A stretch of 64,000 bases of DNA from Dyadobacter sp. CY261 (GCF_021440085.1 NZ_JAKCPW010000001.1:1612001-1676000); one strand, 5' to 3'. Shown: positions 8,558 to 17,579, numbered from the stretch's first letter. The notes: generated by a model not told the origin, from the letters alone. Numbers and translations: made by a program.

Positions 8558-9862
8558 ATGGATCGCAGAACATTCATTGAAAAATCGACGTTGGCGGGGG
8601 CTGCATTCTCTTCGCTACCACTGCTTACTGCATTAAAACGCGCTGCACCTTACCGAACGGCATTGATCGGCGCGGGCTGGTGGGGTACGAACATCCTTCG
8701 TTGTGCAGTTCAGGCGGGGGAATCGAAACTTGTTGCATTGTGCGATGTCGATCAAAACCAGTTGAAAATTTGTGCGGACGTCTTTTCCAAACTCACCCCG
8801 GACAAACCGAAGCTATACAGCGACTACCGTGAAATGCTAGCCCAGGAAAAACCCGAGATCGTGATCGTGGCGACACCCGACCACTGGCATGCCTTATGCT
8901 GTATTGCGGCCATTGAAGCCGGTGCGCATGTGTATGTCGAAAAACCAATTTCCCATACTATCAAAGAAGGCCGCGCGATGGTGAATGCTACGCGCAAGCA
9001 CGGGCGCATTGTGCAAGTAGGCACACACAGACGGGTGTCACCGCATAATGTATCCGGTATGGAATTCCTGAAATCAGGAAAAGCTGGTAAAATCGGGATG
9101 GCACGGGCATTTGTGCATTATGGTGGCGGACCTGGGCAGAAGACGCCTGATTCCGAACCGCCACAAGGTCTCGACTGGGACTTCTACTGCGGACCGGCCC
9201 AACTCGTTCCCTATAATAAGACAATCCATCCCAAAGGTTTTAGGGGGTATCTCAATTTTGCAAACGGCACATTAGGTGACTGGGGCATCCACTGGCTAGA
9301 TCAGGTGCTCTGGTGGTCGGAACAGAAATACCCGAAAAAAGTCTACTCGACGGGGGGAAGGGCCATCCGGCAGGACAATACCGATGCACCCGACCATCAG
9401 GTGGCCGTTTATGATTTTGATGGGTTTACGCTTGAATGGGAACACCGCAATTTCGCGGCCAATAATGCCGAGAAGACACATCCCAACCAGGCAGTGGGCG
9501 TCTACTTCTACGGCACCGAAGGCACATTCCACATGGGCTGGCTTGATGGCTGGACATTTTACCCAACCAATCCTAACAAGCCGGTAATCCACCAGGATGC
9601 GCAGCTCAACAAACCCGATGATCAGAATATCCAGCAGCTTTGGGCCAATTTCCTCGAATCCATTAAAACCAATAAACCGCCGATCTCCGAAATAGAAGTG
9701 GGACAACGCTCCACAAACGTGGCGTTATTGGGGATGCTTTCCTACAAGCTCGGACGGAGCATCGTTTGGGACGGTGAAAAAGAAATTATTCCGGGCGACG
9801 ACGAAGCTAACAAGCTCCTAAGCCGGAATTACCGCGGGGAATGGAAGTATCCGCAGGTGTAA
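8558..9862 (+). CDS. Tat-exported Gfo/Idh/MocA family oxidoreductase
   Basis: A 434-residue NAD(P)-dependent dehydrogenase of the Gfo/Idh/MocA family. The N-terminus MDRRTFIEKSTLAGAAF is a twin-arginine signal. The Rossmann motif is IGAGWWGTN at about residue 35, the conserved Lys lies in VEKPISHT, and the catalytic-region His in DWGIHWLDQV near residue 245. The C-terminal alpha/beta domain carries WEHRNFAANN and YGTEGTFHMGW. Such enzymes oxidise or epimerise sugars or inositols and in Bacteroidota are often periplasmic partners of glycan degradation. Here it is directly behind the acetyl esterase. Confidence 0.88.
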   Translation: MDRRTFIEKSTLAGAAFSSLPLLTALKRAAPYRTALIGAGWWGTNILRCAVQAGESKLVALCDVDQNQLKICADVFSKLTPDKPKLYSDYREMLAQEKPEIVIVATPDHWHALCCIAAIEAGAHVYVEKPISHTIKEGRAMVNATRKHGRIVQVGTHRRVSPHNVSGMEFLKSGKAGKIGMARAFVHYGGGPGQKTPDSEPPQGLDWDFYCGPAQLVPYNKTIHPKGFRGYLNFANGTLGDWGIHWLDQVLWWSEQKYPKKVYSTGGRAIRQDNTDAPDHQVAVYDFDGFTLEWEHRNFAANNAEKTHPNQAVGVYFYGTEGTFHMGWLDGWTFYPTNPNKPVIHQDAQLNKPDDQNIQQLWANFLESIKTNKPPISEIEVGQRSTNVALLGMLSYKLGRSIVWDGEKEIIPGDDEANKLLSRNYRGEWKYPQV

Positions 9863-9864
9863 AT

Positions 9865-9996
9865 GTCAGATATTGTCAAGGATAGTCAGGCATTGTGGGG
9901 CAAATTATTGAAGTAGATTTAAATTCTCTACCTGATTAACCATGACAATACCTGACTACCCTTAACTACAAATGACCACTCCTGACGACAGCTGAC
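9865..9996. repeat. Inverted pair of 10-bp degenerate GTCAG/CTGAC arrays
   Basis: The left arm reads in exact 10-bp steps: gtcagatatt, gtcaaggata, gtcaggcatt (9865-9894). The right arm (9927-9996) reads the complement, also in 10-bp steps: tctacctgat, taaccatgac, aatacctgac, tacccttaac, tacaaatgac, cactcctgac, gacagctgac. The arms can pair as a long imperfect hairpin. It fills the gap between two convergent genes. No known element is recognised; see findings. Confidence 0.7.
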
Positions 9997-9999
9997 CCG

Positions 10000-10365
10000 T
10001 CAATCGATTTTAACGACCTCTGCAGGAATCTTATACTGGTCCACGGCCTCACGGGCGAAGCGGACGTGCCCACGCGGGGCCATCAAATAAAGTTTTGCGC
10101 CTTTTGCACCAGCTAATTCGCTTAGTAGTTTCCATTTGGAAATATTACCGCGCATTTCGTCTGTCTTCACACACACTTCTAAATAATGGCGGTTGAACAT
10201 ATTTACGCCGGTTACGTCGGGTGTGAAACGGATATTGTCAGCCGCCCTTTCATATGACTTGGGTGTTTCATACCCTTCCATGTTTGCCTGGATTTCCTTA
10301 AACCCATGCGATTTTGCCCACTTTATTACCAGCGGGATAAATGCTTCCTTTTCCATATTATGCAT
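10000..10365 (-). CDS. Conserved small hypothetical protein
   Basis: A 121-residue cytosolic-looking protein with no signal or membrane segment. Residues 48-65 (FTPDVTGV ... YLEVCVKTD) alternate hydrophobic strands with Asp/Glu/Lys in a way that recalls PD-(D/E)xK nuclease-like folds. The spacing E-x-x-x-K is not canonical, so no activity is claimed. A second possible ATG lies at 10354-10356 (MEKEAFIPL). It is convergent with the oxidoreductase and followed on the same strand by nothing close. Composition is normal for a real gene. Confidence 0.6.
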   Translation of the reverse strand: MHNMEKEAFIPLVIKWAKSHGFKEIQANMEGYETPKSYERAADNIRFTPDVTGVNMFNRHYLEVCVKTDEMRGNISKWKLLSELAGAKGAKLYLMAPRGHVRFAREAVDQYKIPAEVVKID

Positions 10366-10516
10366 GAATAATTTTTCCGACAGGATCTTCCAAACCGGAA
10401 ATTTGTATAAAAATCAATCTTGACCGAGCAGAGGAGATGGGGCAGGAATGATAATCCCAGTGTAAGGGAAATTTCATCAAAGATAGCCTATTTTCCTCGA
10501 AAGACCTAGTTTCAGA

Positions 10517-10843
10517 TTAATCTTCCCATTCATCCAGAAAATTATTGTATGCCGATACAAGTTCCCGGTGCGTTTTGGCATTCCCTTGCAGAAGCGCCAA
10601 TTTCACCCCTTTCTGATAGATTTCCTCAGCCTTAGCCACATTTTCGATGCCAGCAAAAAATGCACCAGCATGGTAATAAGTCGGCAAATAATCGGAATGT
10701 TTTTCGAGAAGAATGTTAAAAAAACGCTGAGCTTCCTTCAAATCCGACTTGGTATACTCGATAGCCAGCGCATACGCATTGAACGGGTCGGCCGGATCCT
10801 CGTCATAGAATGCCTGTAAATTGGTGAGCAGGGTGTTATTCAT
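10517..10843 (-). CDS. Small tetratricopeptide-repeat protein
   Basis: A 108-residue all-helical protein with TPR-like pairs: residues 15-50 (DPADPFNAYALAIEY ... KEAQRFFNILL) and 53-88 (YLPTYYHAGAFFAG ... KAEEIYQKGVKLA). TPRs mediate protein-protein contacts. There is no signal peptide, so it is cytosolic. The gene is divergent from etfB, with about 90 bp between starts. Its partner is unknown. Confidence 0.78.
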   Translation of the reverse strand: MNNTLLTNLQAFYDEDPADPFNAYALAIEYTKSDLKEAQRFFNILLEKHSDYLPTYYHAGAFFAGIENVAKAEEIYQKGVKLALLQGNAKTHRELVSAYNNFLDEWED

Positions 10844-10936
10844 CGATTTTATTATGCTTGCATACTGTTTACTTTTCCCTTAATTTGCCGGGCAAAGTTA
10901 TTCTCTTCAAACGTAAAGAAAAGGAACCATACCATC

Positions 10937-11674
10937 ATGAAAATACTCGTTTGTATAACCAATGTCCCCGATACAACAGCCAAAATAAGTTTCACCGACA
11001 ACGACACCAAGCTCAATAAAAACGGAGTGCAGTTTATCATCGGCCCGTACGACGACTATGCGCTGGCCCGGGGGGTAGAGTTAAAAGAGCAACTGGGTGG
11101 TAGCCTCACCGTGCTGCATATAGGCGAGGCCGATGCCGAGCCACAAATCCGCAAGGCCTTGGCAATTGGCGCTGACGATGCAATCCGTGTAAATGCCGAT
11201 CCGCAGGATTCCTATTTTGTCGCGACCCAAATCGCCCACATTGCCAGCCAAAACAGCTACGATCTCATTCTGATGGGCCGCGAGTCGATCGACTATAACA
11301 GCGGCGTAGTACATGGTCTGGTGGGCGAAATGCTGGGCGCCCCCTCCTACTCGCCGGTGATGAAGCTCGATCTCGACGGCAGCAATGCGACTATTACGCG
11401 GGAGATTGATGGGGGAAAAGAAGTGTTGAAGGCACCTCTTCCGCTCGTACTAGGCTGCCAGGAGCCAATTGCCGAATGGAAAATCCCGAATATGCGCGGT
11501 ATTATGACAGCGCGAACCAAGCCGTTGAATGTGGTAGAGCCGATTTCTGTCGACGATGTGACCGTGCCTCAATCGTACAAACTGCCTGCACCGAAGGGTG
11601 CTTGTAAAATGATTCCCGCAAGTGAGGCGGAAACGCTCATCAGATTGCTGCAAACAGAAGCAAAGGTGCTTTAA
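10937..11674 (+). CDS. etfB: Electron transfer flavoprotein subunit beta
   Basis: A 245-residue EtfB. With EtfA it forms the soluble FAD/AMP heterodimer that takes electrons from acyl-CoA and other dehydrogenases and passes them to the quinone pool. Visible landmarks are the N-terminus MKILVCITNVPDT, the AMP/Asp-rich segment LAIGADDAIRV around residue 75 and the LILMGRESIDYNSGVV segment. The start ATG is the first in frame. It is followed after 37 bp by etfA, an operon. Confidence 0.95.
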   Translation: MKILVCITNVPDTTAKISFTDNDTKLNKNGVQFIIGPYDDYALARGVELKEQLGGSLTVLHIGEADAEPQIRKALAIGADDAIRVNADPQDSYFVATQIAHIASQNSYDLILMGRESIDYNSGVVHGLVGEMLGAPSYSPVMKLDLDGSNATITREIDGGKEVLKAPLPLVLGCQEPIAEWKIPNMRGIMTARTKPLNVVEPISVDDVTVPQSYKLPAPKGACKMIPASEAETLIRLLQTEAKVL

Positions 11675-11711
11675 AGCATTCCCTATTTTTTACTTACAAA
11701 AGAAAACAGTC

Positions 11712-12686
11712 ATGTCAGTCCTTATATGTGTAGAACTCGATAACGGTTCGATCAAAAAAACTTCCCTGGAAGCCGTAGCTTATGGCGCGCAAGTGGCGGA
11801 AAAAACCGGTGGCCAGGCGGTGGTAATTGCATTTGGCAAGGCGGATCCTGCCGAATTGGTCAAGGCGGGGCAATATGGCGCCTCTAAAGTCCTTCATGCT
11901 GCCGATGCCAGATTGGAACACGAAAACAGCCTTGCCTACGCGGACGCGCTTGTACAGGCGGTGCAGCAGGAAAGCAGCAAGATCATAATCCTTTCCAAAT
12001 CCGGCCTCGGCGACGCAATAGCCGCCCGTGCAGCTGCAAAATTGAAAGCAGGTATTGTCTCAGGTGTCACCGCATTGCCTGAAACTGATGGCGGTTTTAA
12101 GGTAACACGGGCTATTTTTACCGGAAAGGCCTTCGCCACGGCCGAAATCAGATCTGAGATCAAAGTTTTGGTCATCCGTAAAAATGCGATCGAAATTGAT
12201 GAAACCAGCTTGTCTGGCGGTGATGCGACGGTTGAAGCATTCCAACCGACGCTTCGTGACAGCGATTTTACAGCCACCATCGTGAGCGTGGAAAAAGCTG
12301 ATTCTGAGCTATCATTGACAGAAGCCGAAATCGTCGTTTCGGGCGGCCGGGGCATGAAAGGTCCCGAGCACTGGCAGCCGCTGATCGACCTTGCCAAGGC
12401 ATTAGGGGCCGCAACAGGCTGTTCCAAGCCCGTGTCGGACCTCGACTGGCGCCCTCATCACGAACACATTGGTCAGACAGGCATCAAAGTCGCACCAAAC
12501 CTGTACATTGCCTGTGGTATTTCCGGGGCTATTCAGCATTTGGCCGGTGTAAACGGTTCGAAATGCATTGTAGTAATCAACAAGGATCCCGAAGCCCCAT
12601 TCTTTAAAGCGGCGGATTACGGGATCGTCGGCGACGTTTTCGAGATCCTGCCGAGATTAACCGAGGCAGCTAAAAGCCTTAAATAG
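11712..12686 (+). CDS. etfA: Electron transfer flavoprotein subunit alpha
   Basis: A 324-residue EtfA. I start it at the ATG 11712 (MSVLICVELDNGS), the typical family N-terminus; the open frame extends back into etfB but that part is not EtfA-like. The C-terminal FAD-binding domain is clear: VVSGGRGMKGPEHW, VSDLDWRPHHEHIGQTG, LYIACGISGAIQHLAG and VVINKDPEAPFFKAADYGIVGD. It binds FAD and completes the ETF heterodimer with the upstream EtfB. A strong terminator follows about 115 bp downstream. Confidence 0.95.
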   Translation: MSVLICVELDNGSIKKTSLEAVAYGAQVAEKTGGQAVVIAFGKADPAELVKAGQYGASKVLHAADARLEHENSLAYADALVQAVQQESSKIIILSKSGLGDAIAARAAAKLKAGIVSGVTALPETDGGFKVTRAIFTGKAFATAEIRSEIKVLVIRKNAIEIDETSLSGGDATVEAFQPTLRDSDFTATIVSVEKADSELSLTEAEIVVSGGRGMKGPEHWQPLIDLAKALGAATGCSKPVSDLDWRPHHEHIGQTGIKVAPNLYIACGISGAIQHLAGVNGSKCIVVINKDPEAPFFKAADYGIVGDVFEILPRLTEAAKSLK

Positions 12687-12801
12687 TCTCGCAAAGGCTA
12701 TCTTTTCATATTTAGTTAATAGGGGCGAACTCAAAAAGGAAGCTTAAAATCAGTTGATTAACCTCATCCGGTATTTCTTATAACAATCGTCACCCAATCT
12801 T
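12687..12801. other. Gene-free stretch, start of 333-bp gap
   Basis: Between etfA and the BFN gene (12687-13019) no ORF or RNA gene is supported. It holds the terminator at 12802 and, from about 12850 on, AT-rich DNA likely to carry the promoter of the downstream nuclease gene. Confidence 0.6.
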
Positions 12802-12845
12802 AACCCTTACTGCATTTTTTTATGCAGTGAGGGTTATTTATTTTT
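12802..12845 (+). terminator. Rho-independent terminator after etfBA
   Basis: A 14-bp stem (aacccttactgcat / atgcagtgagggtt, one G-U pair) closes a tttttt loop and is followed by atttattttt. It stands in the gap between etfA and the BFN gene and should end the etfBA transcript. Confidence 0.75.
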
Positions 12846-13019
12846 GCAACTTTGATTTGCGCAATAGCGCTTATTAAACAGGAACACTTTAAAAGGTTTA
12901 AATGTTAACCGGTTGAAAATCAACATTCGTTAACATCTAAATTTGCCGAATTAACTGGCTTCCGTAGCCAGGAGAGATATTCACCACGACTGTTAACCAT
13001 TTGCGCATTTAATTTACAC

Positions 13020-13613
13020 GTGAAAAAAATCAAGTTAGAAATCCTGGGGCTCTCACCAAGCCAATCCCAAGCCGGTTCGTTTGCATTGGTACTTGGAGAA
13101 GAACTAGGCAACCGCAGGCTGCCTATTATCATCGGCGTATTCGAAGCGCAAGCCATTGCCGTCCAGATTGAAAACATAGTACCCAACCGCCCGATGACGC
13201 ACGACCTTTTCAAGTCGTTCGCCGACGGCATGAATTATACATTAAAGGAAATCGTCATTTCCGACCTTAAAGAAGGCATTTTTTACGCCAAGATCATTTG
13301 CACCGACAATCTCCGCGAAGTAGAGATTGATGCCCGCCCATCGGATGCCATCGCAATCGGTTTGCGTTTTGACATACCTATTTACACCTACGAAACCATC
13401 TTATCGGAAGCCGGCATTGTTTCCAGCTCCGTGAGCGAGGAAGAAGATGAGGATGAAGACGCAGTTCGCGAAACCATCCGGCCTGCCGGATCAAAAGATT
13501 CCCTCCGCGACCTTAGTTTTGACGAGTTACAGCGCATGCTTGATGATGCCCTCACAAAAGAAGATTACGAAAAGGCCGCCAAGATCCGCGACGAAATGGG
13601 AAGAAGGAACTAA
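13020..13613 (+). CDS. Bifunctional nuclease (DUF151) with C-terminal UVR motif
   Basis: A 197-residue protein starting with GTG at 13020. Residues 1-125 form the BFN/DUF151 domain (KKIKLEILGLSPSQSQAG, LGEELGNRRLPIIIGVFEAQAI, RPSDAIAIGLRFDIPIY), known from plant and bacterial bifunctional DNase/RNase proteins. An acidic linker (EEDEDED) leads to a UvrB/UvrC-type UVR motif at the end (DLSFDELQRMLDDALTKEDY ... KIRDEM), a likely protein-interaction helix pair. This BFN-UVR layout is common in Bacteroidota. The function in vivo is not established. It is followed by ftsX. Confidence 0.88.
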   Translation: MKKIKLEILGLSPSQSQAGSFALVLGEELGNRRLPIIIGVFEAQAIAVQIENIVPNRPMTHDLFKSFADGMNYTLKEIVISDLKEGIFYAKIICTDNLREVEIDARPSDAIAIGLRFDIPIYTYETILSEAGIVSSSVSEEEDEDEDAVRETIRPAGSKDSLRDLSFDELQRMLDDALTKEDYEKAAKIRDEMGRRN

Positions 13614-13638
13614 TGCCTTCATGATCGTTAAAAATAGT

Positions 13639-13688
13639 TAAGGATTACACCAAGAAGGGCTGTTTTGAAATTTTAATCCTTATTTTTG
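13639..13688 (+). terminator. Possible terminator after BFN gene
   Basis: The arms taaggatt and aatcctta are separated by a 27-nt loop and followed by tttttg. The long loop makes this weaker than the other terminators in the window. Confidence 0.35.
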
Positions 13689-13742
13689 CCCGAGTCGTTT
13701 TCCAGTAAACCGAACCAACGACGAGCGAAATCCTACGCTGTT

Positions 13743-14621
13743 ATGCCTAAAAAAAAGAAGATCGGGAGTTATCCCAACGCGATGATCGTCATGAGCCTTA
13801 CGGCTGCATTATTTCTGATCGGTTTTTGCGGACTCCTGGTGATACAATCCAAAAAGCTGGTATCCATCATCCGCCAGAACATCGAAGTAAGGGTGTTCAT
13901 TAATAAAGAAGTCTCCAAGGCCGGGCAGGATTCGATACTCAATATCATTCAGGCAAAACCATTTGTCCTGAAATCCACTGATGTAAAGCCTATTACATTT
14001 GTCTCAAAAGAAGAAGCCGCCAAAGAATTCATTGAAGGCACTAAGGAAGATTTTGCGACGTTCCTCGGCGAAAATCCATTGCGCGACAGTTATCGTGTAA
14101 AAATCCAGGAAGATTATTTCGAAGAAGCAAAGCTGCAACAGATCAAGAAAGAGCTGGATCAGGTGAAGGGTGTATACGAGGTGGTGTACCAGGAAGATCT
14201 GGCCGATAACATCAACCGCAACGTAACTAAAATCTATGTTGTACTGGCAAGCTTCGCGTTGATCATGCTCGTGATCATTGTGCTGTTGGTCAATAACACC
14301 ATCAAACTCGCGATCTACTCGCAACGCTTCCTGATCCGCAGTATGCAGCTCGTGGGCGCGACCAACGGCTTTATCCAGAAACCCTATGTGCTTCGCGGGG
14401 CCATTCAGGGCCTTGTGGGCGGGGTGTTGGCGGGTGCGCTGCTTGTAGGTCTGCAACAATTGGCAATCAGGAATGTAGAAGGACTAGCCATGTTGCAGGA
14501 ATATGATAAGATCGTGATTCTGGTAGCGACTGTGTTAGGCTTAGGCATTGCAATCGGCGTTGCCAGCACTTACCAATCTCTTGCGCGTTATTTGCGCATG
14601 ACTCTGGACGATCTGTACTGA
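13743..14621 (+). CDS. ftsX: Cell division protein FtsX
   Basis: A 292-residue FtsX-type permease. I use the ATG at 13743 (MPKKKKIGSYPNAM), which matches family N-termini; a TTG at 13686 would add 19 unlike residues. It has one N-terminal membrane helix, an extracytoplasmic domain (residues about 60-150) and three C-terminal helices with the FtsX segment SMQLVGATNGFIQKPYVLRG. With the ATPase FtsE (not in the window) it couples division to activation of peptidoglycan hydrolases. It starts the conserved order ftsX - DUF3098 - uppP - truB - ribF. Confidence 0.92.
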   Translation: MPKKKKIGSYPNAMIVMSLTAALFLIGFCGLLVIQSKKLVSIIRQNIEVRVFINKEVSKAGQDSILNIIQAKPFVLKSTDVKPITFVSKEEAAKEFIEGTKEDFATFLGENPLRDSYRVKIQEDYFEEAKLQQIKKELDQVKGVYEVVYQEDLADNINRNVTKIYVVLASFALIMLVIIVLLVNNTIKLAIYSQRFLIRSMQLVGATNGFIQKPYVLRGAIQGLVGGVLAGALLVGLQQLAIRNVEGLAMLQEYDKIVILVATVLGLGIAIGVASTYQSLARYLRMTLDDLY

Positions 14622-14684
14622 TACGTACTTCGCCATATCCCTCTTTCAGGCATTCAAAAGAATAGTAACCGATAAATAAACGTT

Positions 14685-14900
14685 ATGAGTACTTCAAAAA
14701 ATGAGCTTCCATTCTCATCATCCAACTATGTGATGATGCTGGTCGGCATCGCGGTAATCCTCGCAGGCTTTCTGATCATGACTTTCGACGGCGAAGAATT
14801 TGGCTTCGGCTTTCTTGGCCTTACCCTCGGCCCCATCGTAACTGTCGCGGGCTTCATCATCGAGTTTTGGGCGATCCTCCGTAAACCCACCCATTCATGA
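14685..14900 (+). CDS. DUF3098 small membrane protein
   Basis: A 71-residue protein with two hydrophobic helices (residues 17-35 and 43-64) separated by [12 protein letters not shown]. This is the DUF3098 family, always found next to ftsX and uppP in Bacteroidota. Its last codons overlap the uppP start by 4 bp (ATGA), so translation is coupled. Function is unknown; the context suggests envelope or division work. Confidence 0.88.
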   Translation: MSTSKNELPFSSSNYVMMLVGIAVILAGFLIMTFDGEEFGFGFLGLTLGPIVTVAGFIIEFWAILRKPTHS

Positions 14901-15673
14901 GCATCTGGCAAGCCATCATTTTAGCAATTGTTGAAGGAATTACTGAGTTTTTGCCCATCTCCTCTACCGGGCACATGATCATAGCCTCCTCGTTTATGGG
15001 GATCAGCCATCTGGAATTCACCAAAATGTTCACGGTCAATATCCAGTTTGGGGCTATACTTTCCGTACTCGTACTGTACTGGAAGCGCTTTTTTCAAACC
15101 ACCGATTTTTATTTCAAACTTCTCGTGGCATTTCTGCCGGCAGCCGTTATCGGTTTCGTGTTGAACGACTTTATCGATGCATTGCTCGAAAACGTATGGG
15201 TAGTATCTATCTCGCTACTGCTCGGCGGCTTCGTACTGATCTTCATCGACCGCATTGCGAATGATACCGGCGAGAAGAAAATCACTTTTCCAACTGCGTT
15301 GAAAATAGGCTTTTTCCAATGTATTGCCATGATTCCGGGCGTTTCTCGTTCTGCATCTACCATCATCGGTGGTATGCTGAATGGGCTTTCCAGAAAACAG
15401 GCAGCCGAGTTTTCATTCTTCCTGGCGGTGCCTACCATGGCTGCTGCGGGCGGTTACAAGCTTTTGAAAACTTATGATACGATTCAAAAGGAGGATATCC
15501 AGACGCTGTTGATCGGTAATGCGGTTGCATTTGTCGTGGCAATGCTGGCGATTAAATTCTTCATCAGCTTTTTGACCAAATACGGTTTCAAAGTTTTTGG
15601 TTATTACCGCATCATCCTCGGCCTGATCCTGCTAGGTCTGCTGGCGTCGGGTTATCAGCTGGATGTTGTTTAA
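14897..15673 (+). CDS. uppP: Undecaprenyl-diphosphatase
   Basis: A 258-residue polytopic BacA/UppP enzyme. It recycles undecaprenyl pyrophosphate, the lipid carrier of cell-wall synthesis, and gives some bacitracin resistance. The two catalytic motifs are present: [16 protein letters not shown] at residues 12-28 and [14 protein letters not shown] near 150. The start overlaps the stop of the DUF3098 gene. It belongs to the ftsX-ribF run. Confidence 0.96.
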   Translation: MSIWQAIILAIVEGITEFLPISSTGHMIIASSFMGISHLEFTKMFTVNIQFGAILSVLVLYWKRFFQTTDFYFKLLVAFLPAAVIGFVLNDFIDALLENVWVVSISLLLGGFVLIFIDRIANDTGEKKITFPTALKIGFFQCIAMIPGVSRSASTIIGGMLNGLSRKQAAEFSFFLAVPTMAAAGGYKLLKTYDTIQKEDIQTLLIGNAVAFVVAMLAIKFFISFLTKYGFKVFGYYRIILGLILLGLLASGYQLDVV

Positions 15674-15680
15674 AAAGTTT

Positions 15681-15788
15681 GACCACCGACCGCTGACGGC
15701 CGACCGCTGACTAGCATATTCAATGATCCATCGTTCCATGGTTGGCCAAAGGCGACAAGCAATCGGCGGTCAGCAGTCGGCGGTCATC
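15681..15788. repeat. Inverted pair of 14-bp CCGACCGCTGAC-type repeats
   Basis: The left arm holds ccgaccgctgacgg and ccgaccgctgacta back to back (15686-15713). The right arm holds the opposite orientation, tcggcggtcagcag and tcggcggtcatcat (about 15763-15790). The arms can fold into a long GC-rich hairpin. It fills the gap between uppP and truB and may reduce read-through between the two. It shares the GTCAG core with the elements at 9865 and 57936. Confidence 0.65.
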
Positions 15789-15807
15789 ATTTTTAACATC
15801 CCCCAAT

Positions 15808-16509
15808 TTGAAACAAGAAGAAAATATACCCGATGAAGGCGAGGTCATTCTGATCGATAAGCCTTTGACGTGGACTTCCTTTGACGTGGCTAACAAGCTC
15901 AAAAGGGCTTGCAAATTCAAGAAAATAGGCCATGCCGGTACATTGGATCCGCTTGCCACTGGCCTGCTGATCCTTTGTACCGGTAAAAAAACCAAGCAAA
16001 TCGATAACTATCAGGCGCAGGAAAAAGAATATACCGGCACATTGGTACTTGGTAAAACAACGCCGTCCATCGATCTTGAAACCGATTTCGACGCCGAATA
16101 TCCCATTGATCACATTACCGCTGAGGTGCTCGAAAATGCGCGGCTACAATTGAGCGGCCCCATCGAACAGGTTCCGCCTATTTTTTCGGCTGTAAAGATT
16201 GACGGCGTTCGGGCCTACAAGATCGCGCGGCGCGGGGACGAAGCCGAAATCAAGAAGCGGGCGGTTGAGATTAAGCTCTTTGAAATTGACGCTACCCATT
16301 TTCCTTCCATCGATTTTAGGATCATTTGCTCAAAAGGTACTTATATTCGCAGTATCGTTCGGGACTTCGGTGTGCTGGCGGGCAGCGGGGCGCATATGAG
16401 CAAGCTCTGTCGGACCAGGATCGGCGATTTCGAATTGAAAGATGCATGGCAGCTTACTGCTTTCATCCATCAGAAACGAGTAGCTTTGAATTTGGAAGTT
16501 GACGAATGA
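15808..16509 (+). CDS. truB: tRNA pseudouridine(55) synthase TruB
   Basis: A 233-residue TruB, which makes pseudouridine 55 in the T-loop of tRNAs. The catalytic Asp is in GHAGTLDPLATGLL, and IDKPLTWTSFDV, PPIFSAVKIDG and CSKGTYIRSIVRDFG are further family motifs. No ATG fits. I take the TTG at 15808 as start because it places the normal TruB N-terminus. An earlier TTG at 15742 would translate the intergenic repeat. The stop overlaps the ribF start (ATGA). Confidence 0.92.
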   Translation: MKQEENIPDEGEVILIDKPLTWTSFDVANKLKRACKFKKIGHAGTLDPLATGLLILCTGKKTKQIDNYQAQEKEYTGTLVLGKTTPSIDLETDFDAEYPIDHITAEVLENARLQLSGPIEQVPPIFSAVKIDGVRAYKIARRGDEAEIKKRAVEIKLFEIDATHFPSIDFRIICSKGTYIRSIVRDFGVLAGSGAHMSKLCRTRIGDFELKDAWQLTAFIHQKRVALNLEVDE

Positions 16510-17432
16510 ACATTTATCATAGCCTGGATTCCTTCCAAAAACTGGAATATGGCGTCGTAACCAGCGGTACTTTCGACGGGGTGCATCTGGGACATCAGAA
16601 AATACTGACCCGTCTTAAAGAAATTACAGCGCAATCGGGCGGCGAATCAGTGGTAATCACTTTCTGGCCGCATCCGCGAATGGTCGTATCCGAAGACAGC
16701 CAGGACCTGCAACTGCTTTCCACGATCGACGAGAAAATCGAATTATTTTCTAAACAGGGCATTCAGCATCTCGCGATCATTCCCTTTACCCGCTCTTTTT
16801 CGGAACTGACCTCCAACGAGTTTATCCAACAGATATTGGTTGAAAAGATCGGCACCAGGAAGCTGGTGATCGGTTACGACCACCGTTTTGGCCGCAACCG
16901 CGAGGGAAGTTTTGAGTTCTTGCAAAAAAACTGTTCGGAATACGGTTTTGAGGTAGAAGAAATCCCCAGGGAAGATATCGAACACACGGCGATCAGCTCC
17001 TCGCGCATTCGTAAGGCATTGATTACCGGGCATATCCAGGAGGCAAACGAACTACTCGGCCGCTCCTATTCATTGTCGGGAACTGTGGTAAAAGGGAAAC
17101 AACTCGGCCGCACCATTGGCTTCCCGACCGCGAACCTGTACGTGCACGAATCTTACAAGCTTATTCCCATGAACGGCGTCTACGTAATCAACGCTATCTA
17201 CGAGGGACATGTTTTTAAAGGAATGCTCAACATCGGCGTCCGCCCGACTGTCGACGGCACGTTGCGAACGATCGAAGCGCACTTATTCGACTTCGACAAA
17301 GAAATTTACGGTGAAGATCTCAAACTGGATTTACTTCATTACCTTCGTCCTGAACAGAAATTCAACGGGCTCGATATGCTCGTTAAACAGATCGAAATAG
17401 ACAGGGAAAACACCATGGCCTATTTCGCCTGA
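16506..17432 (+). CDS. ribF: Bifunctional riboflavin kinase / FAD synthetase
   Basis: A 308-residue RibF that makes FMN and then FAD. The N-terminal FAD synthetase (nucleotidyl transferase) domain shows TSGTFDGVHLGHQKIL, GYDHRFGRNREG and ISSSRIRKAL. The C-terminal flavokinase domain begins near residue 185 with GTVVKGKQLGRTIGFPTANL and has NGVYVI and NIGVRPTVDG. It overlaps truB by 4 bp and ends the ftsX-ribF run, just before a terminator. Confidence 0.95.
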   Translation: MNIYHSLDSFQKLEYGVVTSGTFDGVHLGHQKILTRLKEITAQSGGESVVITFWPHPRMVVSEDSQDLQLLSTIDEKIELFSKQGIQHLAIIPFTRSFSELTSNEFIQQILVEKIGTRKLVIGYDHRFGRNREGSFEFLQKNCSEYGFEVEEIPREDIEHTAISSSRIRKALITGHIQEANELLGRSYSLSGTVVKGKQLGRTIGFPTANLYVHESYKLIPMNGVYVINAIYEGHVFKGMLNIGVRPTVDGTLRTIEAHLFDFDKEIYGEDLKLDLLHYLRPEQKFNGLDMLVKQIEIDRENTMAYFA

Positions 17433-17478
17433 TCCCCCCCGAACTCATTTTATACTACTCATACAGTTTAATTGTGCG

Positions 17479-17507
17479 AAAGCGTGTCCCAACCGGCACG
17501 CTTTTAT
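17479..17507 (+). terminator. Terminator after ribF
   Basis: The stem aaagcgtg / cacgcttt closes a 10-nt loop and is followed by a short T-rich tail (ttttatt). It lies about 50 bp after the ribF stop. Confidence 0.6.
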
Positions 17508-17579
17508 TACGTCTATACGTAAAACGCGCGGCAAACCTGCTTTCCTATGCAGGGCCTCTTACCATTCCCTTTTTACTTT

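Noticed and set aside
13686-13742. Upstream TTG as ftsX start
   Set aside because: The 19 extra residues are unlike FtsX; the ATG at 13743 fits the family.
15742-15807. Upstream TTG as truB start
   Set aside because: It would translate the inverted repeat; the normal TruB N-terminus begins near 15808.
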